Shown here: positions 1 through 5,988 of the stretch, in pieces | How positions within the stretch are numbered: position 1 is the first letter of the stretch | Layout of the letters: every line of letters begins with the position of its first letter | NCBI GenBank assembly: GCA_030149685.1 | Contig: JASLGI010000058.1 | Location: forward strand, 1 to 7,398 | Source of the DNA: Bacillaceae bacterium | GTDB taxonomy: Bacteria > Bacillota > Bacilli > Bacillales_A > Planococcaceae | Length of the DNA: 7,398 bases | Reading direction: 5' to 3' | Notes under the pieces: generated by a model | Seen by the model: only the letters and a program-made list of their open reading frames with translations | What the model was told of the DNA's origin: nothing | Database searches by the model: none | Program-made: the position numbers and the translations under genes

Positions 1-87
1 CGTCGTTTAGACAAAGCGGTAGGACAAGGTCTTATCCATAAAAACAAAGCGTCACGTGAAAAATCACGTCTTATGAAACAAGCGTAA
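1..87 (+). CDS. rpsT: 30S ribosomal protein S20, C-terminal end (partial)
   Basis: This is the last 28 codons plus the TAA stop of a gene that begins outside the window. The visible tail includes DKAVGQGLIHKNKASREKSR and ends LMKQA. It is basic and matches the conserved C-terminus of bacterial S20 (pattern D-K-A-x-x-x-G-x-I-H-K-N-x-A-x-R-x-K-S-R-L), which binds 16S rRNA early in 30S assembly. The position next to a converging holA is the standard Bacillales arrangement and supports the call. The stop codon lies inside an 11-bp stem (85-110), and a rho-independent terminator follows about 45 bp later. Only the 3' end is present, so start, promoter and any leader regulation cannot be judged. 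Confidence 0.95.
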   Translation, partial: RRLDKAVGQGLIHKNKASREKSRLMKQA

Positions 88-110
88 CAAGTGAGTGCAC
101 TTACTTGTTA
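85..110 (+). repeat. 26-bp near-perfect palindrome covering the rpsT stop codon
   Basis: The left arm TAACAAGTGAG (85-95) pairs with CTTACTTGTTA (100-110) around a TGCA centre. All pairs are Watson-Crick except G93/T102, which would be a G-U pair in RNA. The TAA of rpsT forms the first three bases of the stem. There is no T-tract right after it, so it is not itself a standard terminator. It may stabilise the 3' end of the rpsT mRNA or bind a protein; both are inference. Confidence 0.7.
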
Positions 111-111
111 A

Positions 112-125
112 TAGGTCAAAACCTA
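112..125 (+). other. Short hairpin between the rpsT palindrome and the terminator
   Basis: TAGGT (112-116) and ACCTA (121-125) form a perfect 5-bp stem with a CAAA loop. It is small and AT-rich, so it could be chance, but it stacks between the larger stem at 85-110 and the terminator at 125-157. Its last A is also the first A of the terminator A-run. Confidence 0.4.
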
Positions 126-157
126 AAAAAGACATTGCCTACGCAATGTCTTTTTTT
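125..157. terminator. Bidirectional rho-independent terminator shared by rpsT and holA
   Basis: The stem GACATTGC (131-138) and GCAATGTC (143-150) closes a CTAC loop. It is flanked by an A-run on the left (125-130) and seven Ts on the right (151-157), so it looks like an intrinsic terminator from either strand. On the plus strand it ends rpsT. On the minus strand it directly follows holA, whose TAA stop (158-156) overlaps the T/A tract. Convergent genes commonly share one terminator in this way. Confidence 0.93.
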
Positions 158-1154
158 ATGCTTGTATTGATTCTGCAAAGAAAAAATCGAGAAGATGCTC
201 TCTTTTGATAGATGTCGTCTTTAAACGATAATCAATCGTCGCTAAACGATGTAATATTTGCATTAACCGTAACGGTTCAGGTAGATGTCGATTTTCTAAT
301 ACGAGCTTGACACGATAATGATGCACTTTTAGTAACTTTGCAATCTGATATCTTTCGTATCCTTTTTGACTCAATGTCGTCACGTGTAACATGAGGCGTA
401 TTTGACCAGCAATCAATGCATTTAACGCAATCGGTTCATTTCCATTTGCCAATAAATCATGATAAATAGATAGTGCACGCTCTGTATCTCCTTTAACGTA
501 AGCATCTGTCAAAGCAAATACGTTCATTTCTGGCGTTTGGACGACGAGTGTATCAATCATTTTTTCTGTCACAGGCTCGCCTGCTGCATAAGTTGCTATT
601 TTTTTCAATTCCGTCGATAATTGAAGCAAATCTTCTCCGACACGATGGATAAAGTATTCAATTAGTTCTGACGTAATGATCAGCTCTTGTTTTTTTGCTT
701 CTTCTTGTACCCATTTTGTCAATTGAGCGCCTTCTAAAGGCTGAGCTTCAATCACTGTCGCATGTTTTTTCATCCATTTCGTAATCTTTTTACGCCCGTC
801 TAACTTTTCATAAGGAGCTGTAAAAATGATGACAGCTGTTGGTGAAGGATTTTCTAAATAAGGATAGACAGCATCTAAATGATGTTCGACTGTCTCTTTC
901 CCACGCTCTGGTGCCTTTAAAAAGTGGGCATGTCGAGCGATAATGCATTTACTTTCTTCAAAAAAAGGAAGAGTGTCTGCTTCTTCAATGACTGCTTCGA
1001 CAGGAACACGCTCTAAATCGTATTCAATCGATTGAGTTGCATCAATACCTATTTTTTTCTGAATACGTTCAATCGCATCGTCGATCATATATTGTTCAGG
1101 TCCGGCGATTAAATAAATTGGCGCAACTGAACGTTCTAATCTTTCATTCGACAT
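156..1154 (-). CDS. holA: DNA polymerase III subunit delta (clamp loader)
   Basis: This 332-residue protein matches the HolA/YqeN family of Firmicutes (B. subtilis about 347 residues). Delta is the clamp-loader subunit that opens the DnaN sliding clamp during replication. The N-terminus carries the typical PIYLIAGPEQYMIDDAI segment, where the family has 'Y-x-L-x-G-x-E-x-Y-L-I', and IIFTAPYEKLDGRKK lies further on, followed by the helical middle and C-terminal regions (EMNVFALTDAYVKGD; LRLMQILHRLATIDYRLKT). There is no Walker A motif, as expected for delta. The chosen start is ATG at 1154-1152, 8 nt after AGGAGG (1168-1163). A GTG directly before it (1157-1155) would add one residue but leaves only 5 nt spacing. 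No clear promoter is visible in the 120 bp between comEC and this gene, so expression by readthrough from the com operon is possible. It ends in the terminator shared with rpsT. Confidence 0.95.
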   Translation of the reverse strand: MSNERLERSVAPIYLIAGPEQYMIDDAIERIQKKIGIDATQSIEYDLERVPVEAVIEEADTLPFFEESKCIIARHAHFLKAPERGKETVEHHLDAVYPYLENPSPTAVIIFTAPYEKLDGRKKITKWMKKHATVIEAQPLEGAQLTKWVQEEAKKQELIITSELIEYFIHRVGEDLLQLSTELKKIATYAAGEPVTEKMIDTLVVQTPEMNVFALTDAYVKGDTERALSIYHDLLANGNEPIALNALIAGQIRLMLHVTTLSQKGYERYQIAKLLKVHHYRVKLVLENRHLPEPLRLMQILHRLATIDYRLKTTSIKREHLLDFFFAESIQA

Positions 1155-1162
1155 CACTTGAA

Positions 1163-1168
1163 CCTCCT
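1163..1168 (-). promoter_or_regulatory. Ribosome binding site of holA
   Basis: Minus-strand AGGAGG is a full Shine-Dalgarno match. It lies 8 nt before ATG (1154) and 5 nt before the adjacent GTG (1157), which favours the ATG as the main start. Confidence 0.75.
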
Positions 1169-1199
1169 AACGTTCATTATTTTATTAAGGGGAATGATT

Positions 1200-1295
1200 A
1201 TGACTCGCTTTCGTTCAACATTACTTGCAAGCCTCATTACATTTTTAGGTTTTTCTACTGCTTTTGTTATATGGCAATTATTTTATCTCATTTGA
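1200..1295 (+). CDS. Small hydrophobic membrane peptide (31 residues), unrecognised
   Basis: This ORF begins at ATG 1200, 7 nt after a good Shine-Dalgarno AAGGGG (1187-1192), and ends at TGA 1293-1295. An in-frame ATG at 1194 lies too close to the AAGGGG to be preferred. The peptide starts MTRFRSTLLAS, a short basic end, and continues as one hydrophobic stretch through FLGFSTAFVIWQLFYLI, so a single transmembrane helix is predicted with the N-terminus probably inside. It is divergent from holA and overlaps the 3' end of convergent comEC by 18 bp (1278-1295). From memory, B. subtilis has the small membrane gene yqzM in this area; the peptide here lacks the YqzM N-terminal part I remember, so identity is not claimed. 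No convincing promoter or terminator was found. It could be a chance ORF, although the binding site and composition argue for a gene. Confidence 0.45.
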   Translation: MTRFRSTLLASLITFLGFSTAFVIWQLFYLI

Positions 1296-3530
1296 AGTAC
1301 ATGCTATCGATTCTTTTTTCTTCGTCCAACGGTAACTAATCGTCTGACACGTCGGTGTATCATATATCTGTATTCGACGCTTATGCAATCGTTCGATCAC
1401 TTCTGTATGAGGATGTCCATAACGACTATTTCGTCCGGCACTAATAATCGCTATATCTGGTTGTAAAAATGAGAGGAATTCATCTGACGTCGATGTTCGA
1501 CTTCCATGATGACCGACTTTTAATAATACGGGCTTTCTAGGCGTCATACGCTCTAACGCAATCAATTGGTGTTCTCCATCAATTTCTAAATCGCCTGTTA
1601 ACCAAATCTCTCGATAAGGTGTCTCTATGACGAGAACGAGAGAACTATCATTATCTTTGTAAGGAGCATCTCTTTCCGGATACACGTAGCGGAAAGAGAC
1701 GTCCCCTACTTGCCAATTTGCTGAACGATGCACATGAAATAGAGATATCTTTTGTGCAGACGCTTCTACTAATAGCTCATTCATCATTTGTTTTGCTTCA
1801 CTACCTTTCGAGTAATGAAGTTCTTTTACTTTCATTTCTTGCAAAAGTCCAAATGCACCTTCCATATGATCACTATCTGCATGAGTAATAATGAGTGCAT
1901 CAATCGTACTGATACCGCGCCCTTTTAAATACGTACTAACGATGGAACGTCCAATATCAAATGGACGTTTTTTCTTCTTCCACTCTTCATCCTCAAAACG
2001 TAAAAGTCCTCCTGTGTCAATCACATACACTCCTTGACGATGAGGCAGCTCTACAACGATGCTATCTCCTTGTCCGACGTCTAAAAAAGTAATTCGTCCT
2101 TCACTATCAAAAAAAGGAGCGAGCGTTAAATAGAGAAAAGGAAGTGATAAAATGAGCCAACCTTTCCTATCATACCACTTCTTTTCGATTCGCAATAAAA
2201 AATAGCCAATCGTCATAAAAGAAACAAAAAGTACGACACCTCCTGGCCGACCGAGCACCCACATTTGTTCATTATAACTGCCGAAATAAATCGTCCAATG
2301 TTCTATAAAAAGGCGAAACGGTTCATATATGTCCATCATTAACTGAATGAGTTGTGGAGCTATGAGTGATCCGACTAAGGCACAAATATGCCACGGTAAA
2401 ATAATGACTGTATATAAAGGTACATAAAAAATATTCGTGACAAATGCCGAAAGCGACCATTCATAAAAGTGATATAAAATGATCGGATATAAAGTCAACT
2501 GGGTTAATATCGTAATTGCTAGTCCTTGCAGCCATCTTTTATGAAACTGCTTTAAAATATGCGCACTATAAATAATTGTAGCAGTCGCTAAATAAGAAAG
2601 TTGAAACCCAACATGATAGATCGATTCAGGCACAAACAGCATATAAACGATCGCACTCAGTCCAAGAGCATCATCTACTCTTATTTTCTTCGTATGGATC
2701 GCCACGAGCAAAATATTCGTCATGAATACAGCTCGCCAAACAGATGGAGCTCCTCCTGCTATAACAGCATATAAAGGTAACATGAAAAACAACAAAAGAA
2801 ACACAATTTCATGTCGAACCGATAGACGGAGGAGTAGTTCGCGTAGAAGAAAAGTAAAAATACTGACGTGCAAGCCTGAAATCGCAAATAAATGGGTGAT
2901 ACCTAATCGTTCATACGCTCTCTTTGCTTCTTGCGACATCTCACTTCTGTCACCGATTATTAACGCATAGGCTTCTGCCCGTAAAGAAGGAGGAAATACT
3001 TCATCGATCCACTCCCGCACCTTCTCCCGCTGCGCTAATAAAAAATATGTATGAGTCGCGCGGATACGTTTCTTTTCAAAAGTCTTCACTTGAAATAAGT
3101 GAGTCACACCTAACTGTCGAAAGTAATCTTCCATATAAAAAGCATAACGGTGTGCAGGAGGTTCTGTTTCTGACACTTCTCCTACTAAACGCCATTCATA
3201 TTGAAAGCTTTCTTTCTCTAACAATGCTTCTTTCTCTTCCTTTGTGTGGGCGTAATATGTAACGTATAACTTTTCTCCATCATTCGTCCGAAATACGCCA
3301 GACAAAGAAGCACCATTCCAAGTAAATCCTTGAGGGAAAACCCCTTCTACCGTCGTTTGTCGTTGGTCAATACTTGGATATTCTTGCCATGTAAATAGAA
3401 AAAAACTGCTTGTAATGACGAAAATTAACCGACAAAAAGTAGACCACGATAATACACGATACAACAACCATCCACTATACGCAACAACGAAAAAAAGAGC
3501 GACCGTCGAACCTTCGACTACAAGAAACAT
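1278..3530 (-). CDS. comEC: Competence protein ComEC/Rec2, DNA-uptake channel
   Basis: A polytopic membrane protein of 750 residues (B. subtilis ComEC about 776) that forms the channel carrying single-stranded DNA across the membrane in natural transformation. Order of parts: N-terminal hydrophobic segments (about 1-48); an extracytoplasmic OB-like DUF4131 region (about 50-155); the Competence domain with the hallmark HLFAISGLHVS (213-223) and many membrane segments to about 470; then a C-terminal metallo-beta-lactamase-like domain with FLDVGQGDS (482-490), THADSDH (549-555), TGDLE (645-649), VGHHGS (672-677) and SAGRNSRYGHPH (697-708). These metal-site motifs are intact, so a nuclease-like activity is plausible. 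ATG 3530 is the only ATG, GTG or TTG start upstream in this frame, but it has no Shine-Dalgarno and trims the first membrane segment. The open frame continues upstream to 3590, and a one-base deletion near 3546 is possible. The stop overlaps the small plus-strand ORF. It is the third gene of the comE operon. Confidence 0.95.
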   Translation of the reverse strand: MFLVVEGSTVALFFVVAYSGWLLYRVLSWSTFCRLIFVITSSFFLFTWQEYPSIDQRQTTVEGVFPQGFTWNGASLSGVFRTNDGEKLYVTYYAHTKEEKEALLEKESFQYEWRLVGEVSETEPPAHRYAFYMEDYFRQLGVTHLFQVKTFEKKRIRATHTYFLLAQREKVREWIDEVFPPSLRAEAYALIIGDRSEMSQEAKRAYERLGITHLFAISGLHVSIFTFLLRELLLRLSVRHEIVFLLLFFMLPLYAVIAGGAPSVWRAVFMTNILLVAIHTKKIRVDDALGLSAIVYMLFVPESIYHVGFQLSYLATATIIYSAHILKQFHKRWLQGLAITILTQLTLYPIILYHFYEWSLSAFVTNIFYVPLYTVIILPWHICALVGSLIAPQLIQLMMDIYEPFRLFIEHWTIYFGSYNEQMWVLGRPGGVVLFVSFMTIGYFLLRIEKKWYDRKGWLILSLPFLYLTLAPFFDSEGRITFLDVGQGDSIVVELPHRQGVYVIDTGGLLRFEDEEWKKKKRPFDIGRSIVSTYLKGRGISTIDALIITHADSDHMEGAFGLLQEMKVKELHYSKGSEAKQMMNELLVEASAQKISLFHVHRSANWQVGDVSFRYVYPERDAPYKDNDSSLVLVIETPYREIWLTGDLEIDGEHQLIALERMTPRKPVLLKVGHHGSRTSTSDEFLSFLQPDIAIISAGRNSRYGHPHTEVIERLHKRRIQIYDTPTCQTISYRWTKKKESIACTSNEIK

Positions 3531-3556
3531 AAAGGCAACGACGATCGCATCATGAA

Positions 3557-4126
3557 TTAATCGATACGAACTCCAAATAACTCTTCCACCCTATCTTTAT
3601 ACGAGTCGAGCGAGCCTTCGTTTTTAGATTGAGCGAGTTCTTCTAGTAATTCTTGAACGAATGTTAATTTTTCCATTCGCAATGGATCCAATTGACGTTC
3701 ATCATATGGAATTTTTTGAACATGTACACCGGATTCCATTAGGAGTTGAACAGCAAATGGATCATTTCGATAATCTTCTGCATAATATACGTGTTCAATA
3801 CCTGCTTGAATGAGCGACTTTGTACATTGTAAACATGGAAAATGTGTGACGTAAATACTCGCACCACGTGTTTCAATTCCATATTTCGCACACTGTAATA
3901 ATGCGTTCATTTCTGCGTGAATCGTCCGCACACAATGATTATCAACGACATGACAACCGACATCTGTACAATGAGCACTCCCTGTTACCGACCCGTTATA
4001 GCCACTAGCAACGATGCGATTATCACGCACGATCGTCGCACCGACAGAGAGTCGATTACACGTACTACGAACAGCGAGTAAATGGCTTTGCGCCATAAAA
4101 AACTGTTCCCACGTAACTCGTTTCAT
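3557..4126 (-). CDS. comEB: ComEB, dCMP deaminase family protein
   Basis: This 189-residue protein has the same length as B. subtilis ComEB. It has the cytidine/deoxycytidylate deaminase fold: the HAE motif at 70-72 (zinc ligand H70, catalytic E72) and PCLQC at 97-101 (zinc ligands C98 and C101). SVGATIV (27-33) and SGYNGS (41-46) match the dCMP deaminase substrate region. Additional Cys/His residues at 52-65 (H52, C53, C58, H59, C65) are typical of the dCMP group, which can bind a second zinc. The family reaction is dCMP to dUMP, feeding dTMP synthesis; the gene is not known to be essential for transformation despite its name. Its binding site overlaps the comEA stop, so translation is probably coupled. 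A C-terminal tail of about 55 residues beyond the deaminase core is also typical of ComEB. Confidence 0.95.
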   Translation of the reverse strand: MKRVTWEQFFMAQSHLLAVRSTCNRLSVGATIVRDNRIVASGYNGSVTGSAHCTDVGCHVVDNHCVRTIHAEMNALLQCAKYGIETRGASIYVTHFPCLQCTKSLIQAGIEHVYYAEDYRNDPFAVQLLMESGVHVQKIPYDERQLDPLRMEKLTFVQELLEELAQSKNEGSLDSYKDRVEELFGVRID

Positions 4127-4131
4127 AATGT

Positions 4132-4138
4132 CACCTCA
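4132..4138 (-). promoter_or_regulatory. Ribosome binding site of comEB, overlapping the comEA stop
   Basis: Minus-strand TGAGGTG contains both the TGA stop of comEA (4138-4136) and the Shine-Dalgarno core GAGGTG, with 5 nt left before the comEB ATG (4126). The overlap suggests that ribosomes finishing comEA start comEB. Confidence 0.75.
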
Positions 4139-4768
4139 CTTTACATCGATTTGATCAGCGATATTTTCAAATGTTTTCTCACCGATTCCTGATACTTGCA
4201 TAATATCTTCTTTTTTCTCGAATTTTCCTTCTTTTTCGCGATGGTCAATAATTGCTGCTGCTTTAGCCGGTCCAATTCCTGAAATCGTCATCAATTCTTC
4301 CTCTGTCGCCCGATTAATATTAATCGTCTTTGATTGTTCCGATGCTGTAGGTGAAAAGCTTCCTTCTATTTCTTCTACCTCTTCGCCTTCTTTCGGAACG
4401 TAGACGACCATCTCATCTTCTAATCGAAGTGCATAGTTAAGAGAAGCATCATCTGCTACTTCAAGTAAGCCCCCTGCTTTTTCTATCGCATCAACGAGGC
4501 GATCACCTTCTGCCATCGTGTAGACTCCAGGACGTTTCACTGCACCTTTCACATCAACGACAACTTCTTCTAACAGAAAAGATTGATCTTCTACTTGTTC
4601 TTCATTCGCTATAGCTTCTTCATGGACCGATGGCTGTTCATATGTAAAAGTTGGCTCTTCTTTTGATGGATAAACGAAGAAAAAATAAATAATAAAACCG
4701 AAAACAGCAAATACGAGAGGAAGATAAGAGCGCCAATGCTCTTTTAGATGTTGAAGAACTTTCTCCAT
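4136..4768 (-). CDS. comEA: ComEA, membrane-bound DNA receptor for competence
   Basis: This 210-residue protein binds incoming double-stranded DNA at the outer face of the membrane and passes it to the ComEC channel. It has a short cytoplasmic start, one transmembrane anchor (about 15-33, SYLPLVFAVFGFIIYFFFVY), an acidic flexible linker (about 34-68, many Glu), a SLBB/oligomerisation domain (about 69-130, VDVKGAVKRPGVY onwards), a second linker, and a helix-hairpin-helix pair at the C-terminus (about 149-210) with DNA-backbone motifs GIGPAKA (164-170) and GIGEKTF (194-200). This is the full Bacillus domain order and about the usual length. The start at ATG 4768 has AAAGGA 8 nt upstream. It is the first gene of the comEA-comEB-comEC operon, preceded by a perfect sigma-A promoter. 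The neighbour comER of B. subtilis is not present. Confidence 0.96.
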   Translation of the reverse strand: MEKVLQHLKEHWRSYLPLVFAVFGFIIYFFFVYPSKEEPTFTYEQPSVHEEAIANEEQVEDQSFLLEEVVVDVKGAVKRPGVYTMAEGDRLVDAIEKAGGLLEVADDASLNYALRLEDEMVVYVPKEGEEVEEIEGSFSPTASEQSKTININRATEEELMTISGIGPAKAAAIIDHREKEGKFEKKEDIMQVSGIGEKTFENIADQIDVK

Positions 4769-4807
4769 CTCCTTCTTCCTTTCGCTCTCTCGTAGTAATT
4801 TACATCT

Positions 4808-4835
4808 ATTATAAAAAGCATACGTATATTGTCAA
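4808..4835 (-). promoter_or_regulatory. Consensus sigma-A promoter of the comE operon
   Basis: On the minus strand TTGACA (4835-4830) is followed after 16 bp by TATAAT (4813-4808); both hexamers are exact consensus. Transcription would begin near 4801, giving a leader of about 33 nt before comEA. The upstream DNA to about 4920 is very A/T-rich and could act as an UP-like or bent element. Such a strong core is surprising for a competence operon, which in B. subtilis needs the activator ComK. Confidence 0.85.
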
Positions 4836-4843
4836 AAGAACTG

Positions 4844-4856
4844 AAAAGCTCTTTTT
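4844..4856. promoter_or_regulatory. AT-box (AAAA-N5-TTTT), possible half of a ComK site
   Basis: The plus strand reads AAAAGCTCTTTTT, an exact AAAA-N5-TTTT and therefore symmetric. It lies 8 bp upstream of the -35 hexamer of the comEA promoter. B. subtilis ComK binds two such boxes spaced 8, 18 or 31 bp apart. The only near match upstream is at 4880-4893 with one mismatch and 23-24 bp spacing, which is not a classical distance. Chance is a real alternative in such AT-rich DNA. Confidence 0.4.
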
Positions 4857-4872
4857 TATCCTATCGCTTCAC

Positions 4873-4922
4873 TTTTTAAAAAAAGTCGTTTCTCTAATAG
4901 ATTTACGTTCTTTTTTTAAAAA
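4873..4922. repeat. 13-bp perfect A/T-tract inverted repeat in the yqeM-comEA spacer
   Basis: TTTTTAAAAAAAG (4873-4885) is the exact reverse complement of CTTTTTTTAAAAA (4910-4922), with a 24-bp spacer. Each arm has only one G/C pair, so as an RNA hairpin it would be weak and is not a convincing terminator for yqeM. As DNA, the phased A-tracts could bend the region upstream of the comEA promoter. The rest of the 161-bp spacer (4769-4929) holds the promoter and AT-box and no ORF worth calling. Confidence 0.6.
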
Positions 4923-4929
4923 CAAATGT

Positions 4930-5646
4930 TTAATCTTTTTTTACCGAAATAAAATAACGTGTGCTCTCTTCAAGATCTTCGTCATCTCCGATAACATATT
5001 CAATCGTAAATCCAACGTCTAATAACATGTTCAAATAAATCGTTGACGGATAAAACCATTGAGTGTGAGATTCTTCCTGGCGACGATAACAACCGCCTTC
5101 TTTTATATAAAAAAGGAGCGAGTAATCGACACCGTGCGGACCATTAGGCGCCGTTTCCCAAATGTACGATAATTGTCCATCATCGTAAACAAAAGGTGCT
5201 TCATATAGTAATATGTCTTTTTTATGTTCTGAATGAATATCGAATAAAAAAGTGCCGCCGCGTACTAAACTCGTATACACTTGTTCAAATAAACGACGAA
5301 CATCTTCTAATGATTCCATATAATTCAAAGCATCTAATGTCGACACGACGAGATCTAGTGACTCTTTTTCCAATGTTATTTCTTCCATCGAACCGACAGA
5401 CCAATGACCAGATGGCACATCTTTCTTCGCTTCTTCAATCATTTCTTCCGAACGGTCGATACCACTAACTATTGCTCCTTTTTCAAGGAAAAGCGCACCG
5501 AGACGCCCTGTTCCACAACCGAGGTCATAGATCTTTTTTCCATGTAAATCCCCGACTGTCTCTTCCGTTCGTTCAATATAAGAAGTGTAAAAATGTTCAT
5601 CAATTAAATGATCATAAAACGTTGCAAGCGCCTCATATGCATTCAT
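4930..5646 (-). CDS. yqeM: Class I SAM-dependent methyltransferase, YqeM type
   Basis: This 238-residue protein is close to the size of B. subtilis YqeM (about 247) and occupies the same place in the operon, between rsfS and the comE genes. It has a seven-strand Rossmann methyltransferase core: motif I YDLGCGTGRLG (40-50) for S-adenosylmethionine, the acidic D64 after strand 2 (VSGIDRSEEM, 60-69) that should hold the ribose, and a motif IV-like DLVVSTLDALNYM (98-110). The C-terminal part (about 145-238) resembles the substrate domain of the family, with WFYPSTIYLNMLLDVGF towards the end. The substrate is not known; a link to ribosome or RNA function is suggested only by its neighbours. Its ATG overlaps the rsfS stop by 4 bp (ATGA), so the two are translationally coupled. 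No strong terminator follows before the comEA promoter. Confidence 0.88.
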   Translation of the reverse strand: MNAYEALATFYDHLIDEHFYTSYIERTEETVGDLHGKKIYDLGCGTGRLGALFLEKGAIVSGIDRSEEMIEEAKKDVPSGHWSVGSMEEITLEKESLDLVVSTLDALNYMESLEDVRRLFEQVYTSLVRGGTFLFDIHSEHKKDILLYEAPFVYDDGQLSYIWETAPNGPHGVDYSLLFYIKEGGCYRRQEESHTQWFYPSTIYLNMLLDVGFTIEYVIGDDEDLEESTRYFISVKKD

Positions 5647-5984
5647 TCTTCTTGTCCTACCGTCACGAGTGGTGCATCACGCCACAATTTTTCTAAATTG
5701 TAATGATCGCGTTCATCTGTTTGAAAAACATGAACGACAATCGATTGCATATCAATCAAAATCCAACGACCTTCTTGAAAACCTTCCATCTGGCCAATTG
5801 TGATCTTTTCCTTCGCTGCAAGCTCAGCAACATTTCGTGCAATCGCTTGTGTCTGACGTGTCGTATCTGCATGTGTGATCACTGTATAATCACTTACAAT
5901 CGATACATTTTGCATATCAAGCACAACGATATCTTCACCTAACTTGTCATCAATCGCTTCATATACTTTTTGTAATAATGTCAT
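5643..5984 (-). CDS. rsfS: Ribosome silencing factor RsfS (YqeL)
   Basis: This 113-residue protein is the usual size of the RsfS/Iojap family. RsfS binds uL14 on the 50S subunit and blocks joining with 30S, lowering translation when nutrients are scarce. Family marks are the VSDYTVI segment (30-36; most members have SDYF, so Thr replaces Phe here), the TTRQTQAIA helix, WILIDMQSIVVHVF ending near 87, and the C-terminal ERDHYNLEKLW (about 91-101). ATG 5984 has a purine-rich AAGGAAGGG upstream inside the end of yqeK, with a 4-bp gap from the yqeK stop. Its own TGA overlaps the yqeM start. Cotranscription with nadD, yqeK and yqeM is very likely. Confidence 0.95.
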   Translation of the reverse strand: MTLLQKVYEAIDDKLGEDIVVLDMQNVSIVSDYTVITHADTTRQTQAIARNVAELAAKEKITIGQMEGFQEGRWILIDMQSIVVHVFQTDERDHYNLEKLWRDAPLVTVGQEE

Positions 5985-5988
5985 TTGA

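Noticed and set aside
1158..1186. Possible plus-strand promoter (TTGAAC with TTTATT at 17 bp) for the small ORF
   Set aside because: Both hexamers match only 4 of 6, and the start would fall at or after the ribosome binding site, leaving it untranscribed.
1037..1339. 100-residue plus-strand ORF across the holA start and comEC end
   Set aside because: It is mostly antisense to holA, has no family features, and is in a different frame from the better-supported small ORF at 1200-1295.
2722..3262. Two overlapping plus-strand ORFs opposite comEC
   Set aside because: They are shadows of a strongly supported comEC frame; composition is not protein-like and no binding site was seen.
5196..5942. Plus-strand ORFs opposite yqeM and rsfS
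   Set aside because: They are antisense to conserved genes, with Cys/His/Ile-rich translations typical of reverse-frame noise.
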